Translations under genes and position numbers: made by a program
In this document: positions 36,502 through 44,401 of the stretch, piece by piece
Position numbering within the stretch: position 1 is the first letter of the stretch
Layout of the letters: the number at the start of each line of letters is the position of its first letter
The notes under the pieces: generated by a model
Seen by the model: the letters and a program-made list of their open reading frames with translations, nothing else
Databases searched by the model: none
Told to the model about the DNA's origin: nothing
Assembly: GCF_027587375.1 (NCBI RefSeq)
Contig: NZ_JAMXIC010000022.1
Span: forward strand, 23,733 to 87,732
DNA from: Arthrobacter sp. B2a2-09
GTDB lineage: Bacteria; Actinomycetota; Actinomycetes; Actinomycetales; Micrococcaceae
Direction of reading: 5' to 3'
Length of the DNA stretch: 64,000 bases

Positions 36502-38772
36502 ATGGTGACTCGTAGGAACCCTCTATTCGACACTGCCACCACTCTTGGAAAGATCCTCGGATTCCTCGGTGTGAGCGCTATTTGTGGTGTCCTGGTGGCG
36601 GGCTTGCTCGTCCCCGCGGCCGCCGTTTCAGGCAGTGCGGCGAGTGGGTCCATTCAGTTCTTTGACACGTTGCCGGCGGAGCTTCAGGTGAACCCGCCCA
36701 GCCAGGCGACCACCATCCTGGCCGCGGATGGCAGCCAGATCGCCTCCATCTACTCTGAGAACCGCACGCGAGTCACGCTCGACCAGATGAGCCCATTCAT
36801 CAAGGACGCGATCGTCTCGGTCGAGGACAGCCGCTTCTATGAGCACGGCGGCATCGACGCCACCGGCATCATGCGTGCAATTGTCAGCACGGCGCGCGGG
36901 CAAAAGCAGGGTGCTTCCACCATCACCCAGCAGTACGTGAACAACGTCATCAATGAGTCCCTCGTGGCCCAGGGCCAGGGTGCCGACGTCAAGCTCAATG
37001 GCGTGAACAAAGGCGTGGGCGACAAACTTCGCGAAATGAAGCTGTCCATCGCGCTGGAGAAGAAGTTCTCCAAGCAGCAGATCCTTGAGGGTTACCTCAA
37101 TATCGTCTTCTTCAACAAGGATGCATACGGCATCGAGGCCGCCTCGAGGCTCTTCTTCAGCACCAGCGCCAAGGACCTCACCTTGCCGCAGGCCGCCTTG
37201 CTGGCCGGCGTCGTCAACAGCCCGTCCTACTACGACCCCATTACCAATCCGGACCACGCAAAGCAGCGTCGCGACCTGGTGCTCGGCCTGATGCTGGATC
37301 AGGGAAAGATCAAGAAGGCTGACTACGACGCCGCCATCGCGACGCCGGTGACCACCAAGGTCACGCAGCCTCGCCAAGGCTGCCCCTACTCCCCCACAGC
37401 TGCGTACTTCTGCGACTACGTGCTGCACCTGCTCTACAACAACCCGGCCTACGGCGCGACGATCGACGATCGCGTCAACCGCGTCTCACGGGGCGGCCTG
37501 ACCATCCAGACCACACTCGATCCCAAGGCACAGGCCGTTGCCCAAACCCAGGTTGACGCTTCCGCTGGCGCCAATCCGGACAAATGGGGCGCTTCCTTGG
37601 TTTCGGTCCAGCCGGGCAGCGGCAAGATCATCTCGATGGCGCAAAACACCGTCTGGTTGCCGGCCGATGGGAAGTTCCAGGCCGAGCAGAACTTCAACGT
37701 GGACAAGCTCGATGCCAACGGCAACGACCTCAACGGCTTGGGCGGCTTCCAGCCCGGTTCCACCATGAAGCCCTTCACCTTTGCTGAGTGGTTGAACGAG
37801 GGCAAGTCCATGAATACCGTCCTGGATGGAACCGTCCGGAGGTATTCGCCGAACTTCCCCTGGAAGAACACCTGTCCGACACCGGAGGACGGCTCGTACG
37901 ACAGCACCGTAGCGGGCAGCCATGACCTGCAAAACGCCGAAGGAAACTATTACAAGCCGATGACGGTAGTGGATGGTTTGGCCAACTCCATCAACACCAT
38001 GACATTTGCCACGGCTGCAAGGGTTGATCTGTGCGGAATCCAGAAGATCGTCGATGCCGTCGGTATCCACGGCGGCCTCCCCGACGCCACCACCGGGACC
38101 CCGAATCCGAAGGTTCCCATGACCCGGCTGTCCAACCTCATCGGCGCAACGCAGACTTCGCCCCTCACTATGGCAAGCGCGTTCGCTACCTTCGCCAACA
38201 ACGGCACCTACTGCGAGCCGATCGCCATCACGTCGGTCACGGACCAGACCGGCGCAAAGCTCCCGGCCCAGTCGACAAGCTGCAGGAACGCGGTCACCCC
38301 TGAGGTCGCTCATGGTGTTGCTTACGCGATGCAACAGGTTCTGAACATCGGTTCTGGCTCGCTGATCCAACCGCGCATTTCCACCAAGACCAGCTTCCCC
38401 ATCGCGGGCAAGACCGGAACCAACGACTCGAACAGCTCCACGTGGGTTGCCGGTTACACTTCCGGCCTTGCTACTGCCACCTGGTTTGGCGATCCGCTGG
38501 GCGACCAGCAACGGCCCGGCCAGAATGTGACGATCAATGGCAAGTTCTACCAGGGTATTGACGGTTACATGATCGCTGGACCGCAGTTCTCCAACTACAT
38601 GCTCCAGGTTGCTCCCGCTTATGGCACCAACCCGTTCCCGGCCCCGCCGTCGAACCTCCTGGATCCGCCGGGGTACAAGACTTCAACGCCAAGCAACACC
38701 ACTCCGAGCAACACTTCTCCGAGCACCCAGCCGAGCAACAACGGAAACGGCAATGGAAAAAAGAATGGCTAA
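36502..38772 (+). CDS. Class A penicillin-binding protein (transglycosylase/transpeptidase)
   Basis: Bifunctional cell-wall polymerase, 756 residues. One N-terminal membrane helix (about 17-42), GT51 domain with VEDSRFYEHGGID (catalytic Glu, about 108) and GASTITQQYVNN, then a transpeptidase domain with SxxK in GSTMKPF (about 419), SxN in SINTM (about 495) and KTGT in GKTGTND (about 636). The C-terminal ~45 residues are Pro/Ser/Thr/Asn-rich, probably spanning the wall. ATG 36502 with GTGGAG; the ATG at 36427 would overlap the DUF4177 gene and was rejected. Extracytoplasmic. Confidence 0.94.
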   Translation: MVTRRNPLFDTATTLGKILGFLGVSAICGVLVAGLLVPAAAVSGSAASGSIQFFDTLPAELQVNPPSQATTILAADGSQIASIYSENRTRVTLDQMSPFIKDAIVSVEDSRFYEHGGIDATGIMRAIVSTARGQKQGASTITQQYVNNVINESLVAQGQGADVKLNGVNKGVGDKLREMKLSIALEKKFSKQQILEGYLNIVFFNKDAYGIEAASRLFFSTSAKDLTLPQAALLAGVVNSPSYYDPITNPDHAKQRRDLVLGLMLDQGKIKKADYDAAIATPVTTKVTQPRQGCPYSPTAAYFCDYVLHLLYNNPAYGATIDDRVNRVSRGGLTIQTTLDPKAQAVAQTQVDASAGANPDKWGASLVSVQPGSGKIISMAQNTVWLPADGKFQAEQNFNVDKLDANGNDLNGLGGFQPGSTMKPFTFAEWLNEGKSMNTVLDGTVRRYSPNFPWKNTCPTPEDGSYDSTVAGSHDLQNAEGNYYKPMTVVDGLANSINTMTFATAARVDLCGIQKIVDAVGIHGGLPDATTGTPNPKVPMTRLSNLIGATQTSPLTMASAFATFANNGTYCEPIAITSVTDQTGAKLPAQSTSCRNAVTPEVAHGVAYAMQQVLNIGSGSLIQPRISTKTSFPIAGKTGTNDSNSSTWVAGYTSGLATATWFGDPLGDQQRPGQNVTINGKFYQGIDGYMIAGPQFSNYMLQVAPAYGTNPFPAPPSNLLDPPGYKTSTPSNTTPSNTSPSTQPSNNGNGNGKKNG

Positions 38773-39727
38773 CGGCTCCAAGCCCGTCATCGAATCGCTG
38801 GCAAGCCGCGTCCGAAGCATCGGACGCGGCTTTGCCGTAGCCGCAGGTGCGGGCGCCACCGCTGGCGTTGCTGGCCTCGCCTATGGCCTCTGGGAAAAAA
38901 ACCAGTTCGTCCTCCGAGAGGAGACCCTTCCCATCCTCCCCGAAGGCTCGTCTCCGCTCCGGGTGCTTCACATAAGCGACATCCATTTCGTACCCAGCCA
39001 ACGCAAGAAGGCCGAATGGCTGCGTTCGCTCGCGATGCTTGAACCTGACCTCGTGGTGAACACGGGCGACAATCTCAGCCACCCCCACGCCGTCGTCCCG
39101 CTGCTCGATGCGTTGCGGCCATTGTTGAAGTTCCCGGGCGTCTTCGTCCCGGGATCCAACGACTACTTCGCACCGCGGTTCAAGAACCCTGCCGCATATT
39201 TCCGGGGCCCGTCACGCGTCAAGGACAATCCGGTCGAGCTTGACTGGCCGCGGCTGCGTTCGGGTTTCGGGATGTCCGGCTGGATCGACCTCACCAACAG
39301 GCACCAGTCACTGCCCATCAACGGGATCCGCTTCGATTTCTCTGGAGTGGACGACCCCCATCTGAATCGGGAGCGCTACGCTGGCTGGCCACGCGGCACC
39401 GCCGGACAGGACTCCCGCCCGCACCTACGCGTCGCCGTCATCCATGCCCCCTACCAACGGGTCCTGGACCACTTCACCAACGACTCAGCAGACCTCATCC
39501 TCGCCGGACACACCCACGGCGGCCAGATCTGCATCCCAGGCTACGGCGCCTTGGTTGCCAATTGCGATCTCCCCACGTGGCGCGCAAAGGGCCTGCACGA
39601 CTGGGAAAACAACGGACGCACGACGCCGGTCAACGTCTCAGGCGGCATCGGCACCTCACGCTTCGCCCCGGTCCGGATCGCGTGCAAGCCCGAAGCGGTG
39701 CTGCTGACACTGACGGCGCGCCCATAG
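38765..39727 (+). CDS. Metallophosphoesterase (YkuE/calcineurin-like)
   Basis: A 320-residue dinuclear-metal phosphoesterase, probably membrane-anchored by an N-terminal hydrophobic segment (about 20-40). The metal-binding motifs are LRVLHISDIHF, LVVNTGDNL (a D/N-G-D variant), VPGSNDYF in place of the usual GNHD, VIHAPY, and ILAGHTHGGQICIPG. The change of GNHD to GSND alters the catalytic histidine motif and is typical of this actinobacterial subgroup. The start overlaps the PBP stop by 8 bases; ATG 38753 is an alternative. May act on phospholipids or cell-wall precursors. Confidence 0.87.
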   Translation: MANGSKPVIESLASRVRSIGRGFAVAAGAGATAGVAGLAYGLWEKNQFVLREETLPILPEGSSPLRVLHISDIHFVPSQRKKAEWLRSLAMLEPDLVVNTGDNLSHPHAVVPLLDALRPLLKFPGVFVPGSNDYFAPRFKNPAAYFRGPSRVKDNPVELDWPRLRSGFGMSGWIDLTNRHQSLPINGIRFDFSGVDDPHLNRERYAGWPRGTAGQDSRPHLRVAVIHAPYQRVLDHFTNDSADLILAGHTHGGQICIPGYGALVANCDLPTWRAKGLHDWENNGRTTPVNVSGGIGTSRFAPVRIACKPEAVLLTLTARP

Positions 39728-39825
39728 CCGGCACCACCACGGAGGATGTCCGGGGAGGGGCCGTTCCCAATACCTCGTATCACGCAACGCAATGATGCTG
39801 TGAATCCCGTTACGCGATGGCATAG

Positions 39826-39848
39826 GGTAGTTGCTATAGGAAACTACC
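39826..39848. promoter_or_regulatory. Operator-like inverted repeat GGTAGTT-N9-AACTACC
   Basis: Perfect 7-bp arms surround GCTATAGGA. The centre TATAGG could serve as the -10 of the exporter operon, so the site would block it. MarR- and PadR-type regulators use sites of this shape, but none is encoded nearby. Confidence 0.55.
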
Positions 39849-39904
39849 TCCGTGCGTCGTACGAAAACCCAGGAACGCCGGGACAAAGCTGTTGAGAAGC
39901 GGGC

Positions 39905-41734
39905 ATGGCCAAACAGACTTCATTCTTCACCTCCGTCAAACGTCTCTATCCGCACGTCAAACCGATCCTCCCTCGGCTTTTCATGGGGCTGATCAGCGCT
40001 TTGCTGGCCAGCATTATGGCGCTTGCCATCCCGCAGGTGCTGCGGGTCCTGATCAACGGCTCCCTCCACCCAGGCGGCCCCACCAATGCTGTCTGGATTG
40101 CCGCCGTCGTGGTTCTGGCACTCGGCATCGCCGAAGCCGGGCTTGTGGCGCTGCGGCGCCAGTTCGTCATCAATCCCGCAACCACAGTGGAATCGAAGAT
40201 GCGGGTGTCCCTCTACGGGCATCTGCAGGACCTCACCGTTTCCTTCCACGACCGTTGGGGCTCAGGGCAGCTCCTGTCCCGCGCGATGACGGACTTGAAC
40301 TTCCTGCGACGTTGGATGGCGTTCGGCGCGATCATGCTGGTGGTGACCACCTTGACCGTGGTGATCGGCGTCGCGGTGATGTTCGCGATGAGCTGGCAAC
40401 TGGCTTTGATCTTCCTGGCCGCCGCGGCGCCCATCATGGTCTACTCCTTCCGCTTCCGCCGCCGCTTCAGCTTGGTGACCCGTCTGAGCCAGGACCAAGC
40501 CGGCGACCTCGCCACCACGGTTGAGGAGTCCGTCCACGGCATCCGCGTGCTCAAGGCGTTCGGCCGCAGCCGCGAAGCATTGGAGAACTTCAACGAGCAG
40601 GCGGAGGAGCTGAGGCAGACCGAGATCGCCAAGGCCAAGCACCAAGCCACCTTCACGCTGGTGGTGACGCTGCTGCCCGAGCTGGCGCTCGGCCTCGGGC
40701 TCGTGGCGGGCGTCCTGCTGGTCTCCGCGGGCGAACTCAGCATCGGTTCCCTCGTTGCGTTCTTCGGCACCGCAGCGGTTGTGGCGGCCCCGGTGGAATT
40801 CTCGGGGACCCTCTTGGCCATGGCGTTGACCGCCAAGACCGCCCTCGACCGCCACTTCGAGGTCATGGACACGCCCAACACCATCACGAGTCCGGCGAAC
40901 CCCAGAACACCCAAGGAACTGCGTGGGGCCTTGAGCTTCAAGGGCGCCGGTTTTGGTTTCGACGACGGTGCCCGGCTCCTGCACGACATCAGCCTGGACA
41001 TCAGGCCCGGCGAAACCATGGCCCTCGTGGGCATTACCGGCAGCGGAAAGAGCGCCTTGCTCCAGCTGGTCCCCCGCCTCTATGACGTGACCGAAGGATC
41101 CGTGACCATCGACGGCGTGGATATTCGCGACTTCAGCGTCGAGCAGCTACGGACCGTCGTGGCGGTCGCCTTCGAGGACACCACCCTGTTCTCCAGCTCG
41201 GTCCGGGACAACGTGCTGCTCGGCGCGCCCGACACTTCCGAGGAAGCCCTCGAGGAAGCGCTCGACGTCGCACAGGCGCACTTCGCGTATTCGCTGCCCG
41301 ACGGCGTCGGGACGCTCATCGGCGAAGAAGGCCTGAGTCTTTCCGGCGGCCAGCGGCAGCGGATCGCCCTCGCCCGGGCCATCGCAGCCAAGCCCAAGGT
41401 CCTCGTGCTGGATGATCCGCTGTCCGCCCTGGACGTGAACACGGAGGAACTCGTCGAGGCCAGGCTCCGCGAAGTCCTCCGGGACACCACCACGCTCATC
41501 GTCGCGCACAGGCCCTCCACCGTGGCCCTGGCCGACCGCGTGGCGCTGCTCGAAAACGGAAGCATCACCGCCGTCGGGACCCATACGGAACTATTGGCCC
41601 ATAACGCGCACTACCGCTACGTGATCGCAAGCCTCGACGCCGGTCCGAAGGACCTCGACCTCGAACTCGACGAACTCGAACACGAGCTGGATTCGGAAGA
41701 GCGCATGGACCAAGCCGGGGAGGGCCGCCGATGA
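39905..41734 (+). CDS. ABC exporter half-transporter, degenerate-site subunit
   Basis: A 609-residue fusion of a six-helix membrane domain (about 1-320) and an ATPase. Walker A is GITGSGKSA (about 377), signature LSLSGGQRQR (about 478-487), and Walker B reads VLVLDDPLSALD (about 499-510): the catalytic Glu is replaced by Asp. The H-loop IVAHRPS is intact. The next gene is its partner, overlapping as ATGA. Asymmetric heterodimers of this type export drugs, lipids or peptides; the substrate is unknown. An acidic tail (about 575-600) is unusual. Confidence 0.92.
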   Translation: MAKQTSFFTSVKRLYPHVKPILPRLFMGLISALLASIMALAIPQVLRVLINGSLHPGGPTNAVWIAAVVVLALGIAEAGLVALRRQFVINPATTVESKMRVSLYGHLQDLTVSFHDRWGSGQLLSRAMTDLNFLRRWMAFGAIMLVVTTLTVVIGVAVMFAMSWQLALIFLAAAAPIMVYSFRFRRRFSLVTRLSQDQAGDLATTVEESVHGIRVLKAFGRSREALENFNEQAEELRQTEIAKAKHQATFTLVVTLLPELALGLGLVAGVLLVSAGELSIGSLVAFFGTAAVVAAPVEFSGTLLAMALTAKTALDRHFEVMDTPNTITSPANPRTPKELRGALSFKGAGFGFDDGARLLHDISLDIRPGETMALVGITGSGKSALLQLVPRLYDVTEGSVTIDGVDIRDFSVEQLRTVVAVAFEDTTLFSSSVRDNVLLGAPDTSEEALEEALDVAQAHFAYSLPDGVGTLIGEEGLSLSGGQRQRIALARAIAAKPKVLVLDDPLSALDVNTEELVEARLREVLRDTTTLIVAHRPSTVALADRVALLENGSITAVGTHTELLAHNAHYRYVIASLDAGPKDLDLELDELEHELDSEERMDQAGEGRR

Positions 41735-43548
41735 GCACGTTCGGAACCGCCAACGAAGACAACGCCCACCTGAGCCGCAGCGACAGCAAAGCAGTACGAC
41801 GGCGGTCGGTCGCCTTGCTGGGATCGCTCATCCGCCCGGTGCGGTTGCGGTTCTGGCTGACGCTGGGCATGGTGGTGCTCTCGCAGGCCACCCGGGTGGC
41901 GGGGCCGGCGATCATCGCTTTTGGCATCGACCACGCACTGCCCTCGCTGCTCGCCGGGAACAACATGCCAGTGGTCCTTGCCGGTGTCCTGTATCTGACG
42001 GCGGCCGTCGCAACGGCGGTGTTGACCGCCCTCTACGTCACCTCCACGGCGAAGCTGAGCCAATCCATGCTCCTTGACCTGCGGCTGAGGGTCTTCCGGC
42101 ACACCCAGCGGCTCAGCTTGGAATTCCATGAGAAGTACACATCGGGCCGGATCATCGCGCGCCAGACCTCGGACCTTGAGGCGCTGCGCGAACTCCTCGA
42201 TTCGGGGGTCAGTTCGCTCGCTTCCGGGATCCTGTTCATGCTCTTCACGGCATGTACCGTATTTGCCCTCGACTGGCGCAGCGGGCTCCTCATGCTCGCC
42301 ACGGGCGTGCCCGCGTACTTCCTGGCCCGCTGGTACCAGAAGCACTCACAGATCGCCTTCCGCGAATCCCGAGTGGTGTCCGCGAGGCTGATTGTGCACT
42401 TCGTGGAGACCATGACCGGTATCCGTGCCATCAAGGCGTTCCGCAAGGAACCGGAGAACGCCGAGCGCTATGCCGAACTCTCCGAGGACTACCGCAAAGT
42501 CACGGTCCGCTCCATCAACCTCAACGGCGTCTTCCAACCGGGCCTGGTCCTGATCGGGAATGTGTGCGTCGCAGTGGTCCTGCTGTTCGGCGGATTCCGG
42601 GTGCTCTCCGGAGACCTGGCGGTGGGCGTGCTCCTGGCACTGATCCTTTCAACGAAGCGCTTCTTCCAACCCGTGGACCAGATGGCCATGTTCTACAACT
42701 CCTTCCAGAGCGCCCAAGCCGCGCTGGAGAAGGTGTCCGGCCTCCTCGAAGAAATCCCCACCGTCCGGCCTCCCAAGAACCCCGTGCCCTTGCCCCATGC
42801 CCGCGGCGAAATCGACTTCCGTGGCGTGGAGTTCGGCTACGGCAACGGCAAGGTAGTGGTCCCCGAGCTGGACCTCCACATTCCCGCCGGACAGACCATA
42901 GCGCTCGTCGGACAGACCGGTGCCGGCAAATCGACCTTCGCCAAGCTCATCGCCCGCTTCTACGACGTCACCGAAGGATCCTTGACCCTCGACGGCGTCG
43001 ACCTCCGGGAGCTCTCGACGGCGGACCTGCGCCGAGCCGTCGTGATGGTCACCCAGGAGGCCTTCCTCTTTAGCGGCTCCGTGGCGGACAACATCGCCTT
43101 GGGGCGGCCTGAGGCTACCCACGCGGAGATTGAAGAAGCTGCCCGGGCAGTAGGGGCACATGACTTTATCTCGGCCTTGCCTGACGGCTACGATACCGAC
43201 GTTAACAAGCGCGGCGGCCGTGTCTCCGCCGGGCAACGGCAGTTGATTGGATTCGCCCGGGCATTCATTGCCGCCCCGGCAGTACTCATCCTGGACGAAG
43301 CGACATCTTCGCTTGATATTCCCTCCGAACGACTGGTGCAGGCCGGCCTAAGCAGCCTGCTGTCCGGATCGGACTCCGAGCGGACCGCCATCATCATCGC
43401 CCACCGCCTCTCTACGGTGGAGACCGCGGACCGGGTGCTGGTGGTGCACGAGGGACGCATCGTCGAAGACGGCACGCCGGCCGAGCTCATCGGCGGTGGA
43501 GGACGCTTCGCCCGCTTGCACGGCGCTTGGAAGGACTCGCTGGTCTGA
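41731..43548 (+). CDS. ABC exporter half-transporter, canonical-site subunit
   Basis: A 605-residue partner of the preceding gene. Membrane domain about 20-330; Walker A GQTGAGKST (about 393), signature RVSAGQRQL (about 497-505, SAGQ in place of SGGQ), Walker B VLILDEATSSLD (about 518-529) with the catalytic Glu, and H-loop IIAHRLST. The altered signature would face the other subunit's Asp-containing Walker B, giving one degenerate and one active ATP site as in heterodimeric exporters of the TM287/288 and BmrCD type. Confidence 0.92.
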   Translation: MSTFGTANEDNAHLSRSDSKAVRRRSVALLGSLIRPVRLRFWLTLGMVVLSQATRVAGPAIIAFGIDHALPSLLAGNNMPVVLAGVLYLTAAVATAVLTALYVTSTAKLSQSMLLDLRLRVFRHTQRLSLEFHEKYTSGRIIARQTSDLEALRELLDSGVSSLASGILFMLFTACTVFALDWRSGLLMLATGVPAYFLARWYQKHSQIAFRESRVVSARLIVHFVETMTGIRAIKAFRKEPENAERYAELSEDYRKVTVRSINLNGVFQPGLVLIGNVCVAVVLLFGGFRVLSGDLAVGVLLALILSTKRFFQPVDQMAMFYNSFQSAQAALEKVSGLLEEIPTVRPPKNPVPLPHARGEIDFRGVEFGYGNGKVVVPELDLHIPAGQTIALVGQTGAGKSTFAKLIARFYDVTEGSLTLDGVDLRELSTADLRRAVVMVTQEAFLFSGSVADNIALGRPEATHAEIEEAARAVGAHDFISALPDGYDTDVNKRGGRVSAGQRQLIGFARAFIAAPAVLILDEATSSLDIPSERLVQAGLSSLLSGSDSERTAIIIAHRLSTVETADRVLVVHEGRIVEDGTPAELIGGGGRFARLHGAWKDSLV

Positions 43549-43632
43549 GGCGGTTGTCCCCGGGAGGGCTTCCTTCGATTTCGCATCCGGGGAGGGATCG
43601 GCTATTCTTGAACAGTTGCTTTCGCAGCGGAT

Positions 43633-43709
<77 letters not shown>

Positions 43710-43713
43710 ATTG

Positions 43714-43751
43714 GTAGAAGGCCTTCCACTCGGAAGGCCTTCTACTTTATT
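43714..43751 (+). terminator. Rho-independent terminator of the tRNA gene
   Basis: GTAGAAGGCCTTCC (43714-43727) pairs perfectly with 43732-43745 around ACTC, followed by TTTATTT. Confidence 0.92.
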
Positions 43752-43836
43752 TAACGAGTTTTTCGACGGCCTCGGAAAATCGCAGAAACATTCCCCTGAC
43801 CGGTTTTCCTCGCTCGGCCAGGGTTTAGAGACAAGT

Positions 43837-43848
43837 GTTGTTAACAAC
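43837..43848. promoter_or_regulatory. Perfect 12-bp palindrome GTTGTTAACAAC
   Basis: An isolated palindrome in the 293-base stretch between the tRNA and the repeat-peptide gene. There is no promoter next to it; significance unclear. Confidence 0.3.
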
Positions 43849-43896
43849 CCCGACACAATGGCTCAGGGTATATCACGGCCCCGGCAGATCTTCGCG

Positions 43897-43940
43897 CAAA
43901 AGAAATCCCCGGTGTGTCGATTTCGGACGCCCCGGGGATT
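43897..43940 (-). terminator. Terminator of the repeat-peptide gene
   Basis: On the minus strand AATCCCCGG (43940-43932) pairs with CCGGGGATT (43912-43904) and is followed by TTCTTTTG. It lies 60 bases beyond the peptide stop codon. The 293 bases between the tRNA and the peptide gene hold nothing else recognisable. Confidence 0.75.
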
Positions 43941-44002
43941 CTTCACTTCATTTGAATTATCCAGCGGCTGCCGGGATGTCCGGAGCCGCCGTCGAGCCTC
44001 AC

Positions 44003-44263
44003 TTACACGGGATCGGGCCAGTTACCGATAGCCTGCGAGACGCCCATGGGATCAGGCCAGTTGCCGATCATTGGCTTCACCACCATGGGATCGGGCCAGT
44101 TACCGATTGCCTGCGCGACCTTCATGGGGTCGGGCCAGTTACCAATGCTGAGCACCGTGCTGACGGTGTCTGCCACAGGAGCTGCGGAAACCACGGCTGG
44201 CGCCGCGGCGGAGAATGCAAGAGCGCCGGCCAAGGCCACTGCTGCAGCAATCTTCTTCAACAT
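44003..44263 (-). CDS. Exported repeat peptide with four IGNWPDP units, candidate pheromone precursor
   Basis: An 86-residue protein of no recognised family. Residues 1-27 form a clear Sec signal (KK, then an Ala/Val-rich core, ending VVSA before APVAD). After a 12-residue spacer the heptapeptide IGNWPDP starts at residues 40, 53, 66 and 79, exactly 13 apart; three copies are followed by Met and the last by Val and the stop. The linkers are MKVAQA, MVVKPM and MGVSQA. ATG 44263 follows GAGGAAAAATT. A promoter and a terminator flank it, so it is a real single-gene transcript. Divergent by 138 bases from a TPR regulator. Likely a secreted precursor releasing several near-identical peptides; a structural or antimicrobial role is possible. 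Confidence 0.8.
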   Translation of the reverse strand: MLKKIAAAVALAGALAFSAAAPAVVSAAPVADTVSTVLSIGNWPDPMKVAQAIGNWPDPMVVKPMIGNWPDPMGVSQAIGNWPDPV

Positions 44264-44323
44264 AATTTTTCCTCAATGCGAGTCGGATTCGTTACGGAAA
44301 TTTCGCGGTCCCTGTTGACATTC

Positions 44324-44354
44324 ATTGTAAAATGTTTTCCACAGCGACTGTCAA
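44324..44354 (-). promoter_or_regulatory. Promoter of the repeat-peptide gene
   Basis: Minus-strand TTGACA (44354-44349) is a consensus -35. The -10 is TTTACA with a 17-base spacer, or TACAAT (44329-44324) with 19. Transcription would start some 50 bases before the ATG. Confidence 0.65.
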
Positions 44355-44374
44355 GCTTTAGGCGTAAAGACAGT
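44347..44374. promoter_or_regulatory. Hairpin/operator candidate between the divergent genes
   Basis: ACTGT-CTTTA (bulged by CAAG) pairs with TAAAG-ACAGT around GGCG. It overlaps the -35 of the peptide promoter and lies just before the regulator's start, so it could be an operator or a leader hairpin. A smaller repeat, ACATT-N8-AATGT, covers 44318-44335. Confidence 0.5.
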
Positions 44375-44401
44375 GCAAAGACAAGCCTCTAGGAGGAACC
44401 T

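Noticed and set aside
43837..43848. GTTGTTAACAAC as an attachment site next to the tRNA gene.
   Set aside because: No integrase, no duplicated tRNA 3' end and no island boundary are visible.
44006..44130. The 39-bp periodic repeats were first considered as a small CRISPR-like array.
   Set aside because: Spacing equals the repeat plus an in-frame linker, the repeats are coding with synonymous changes, and there are no cas genes.
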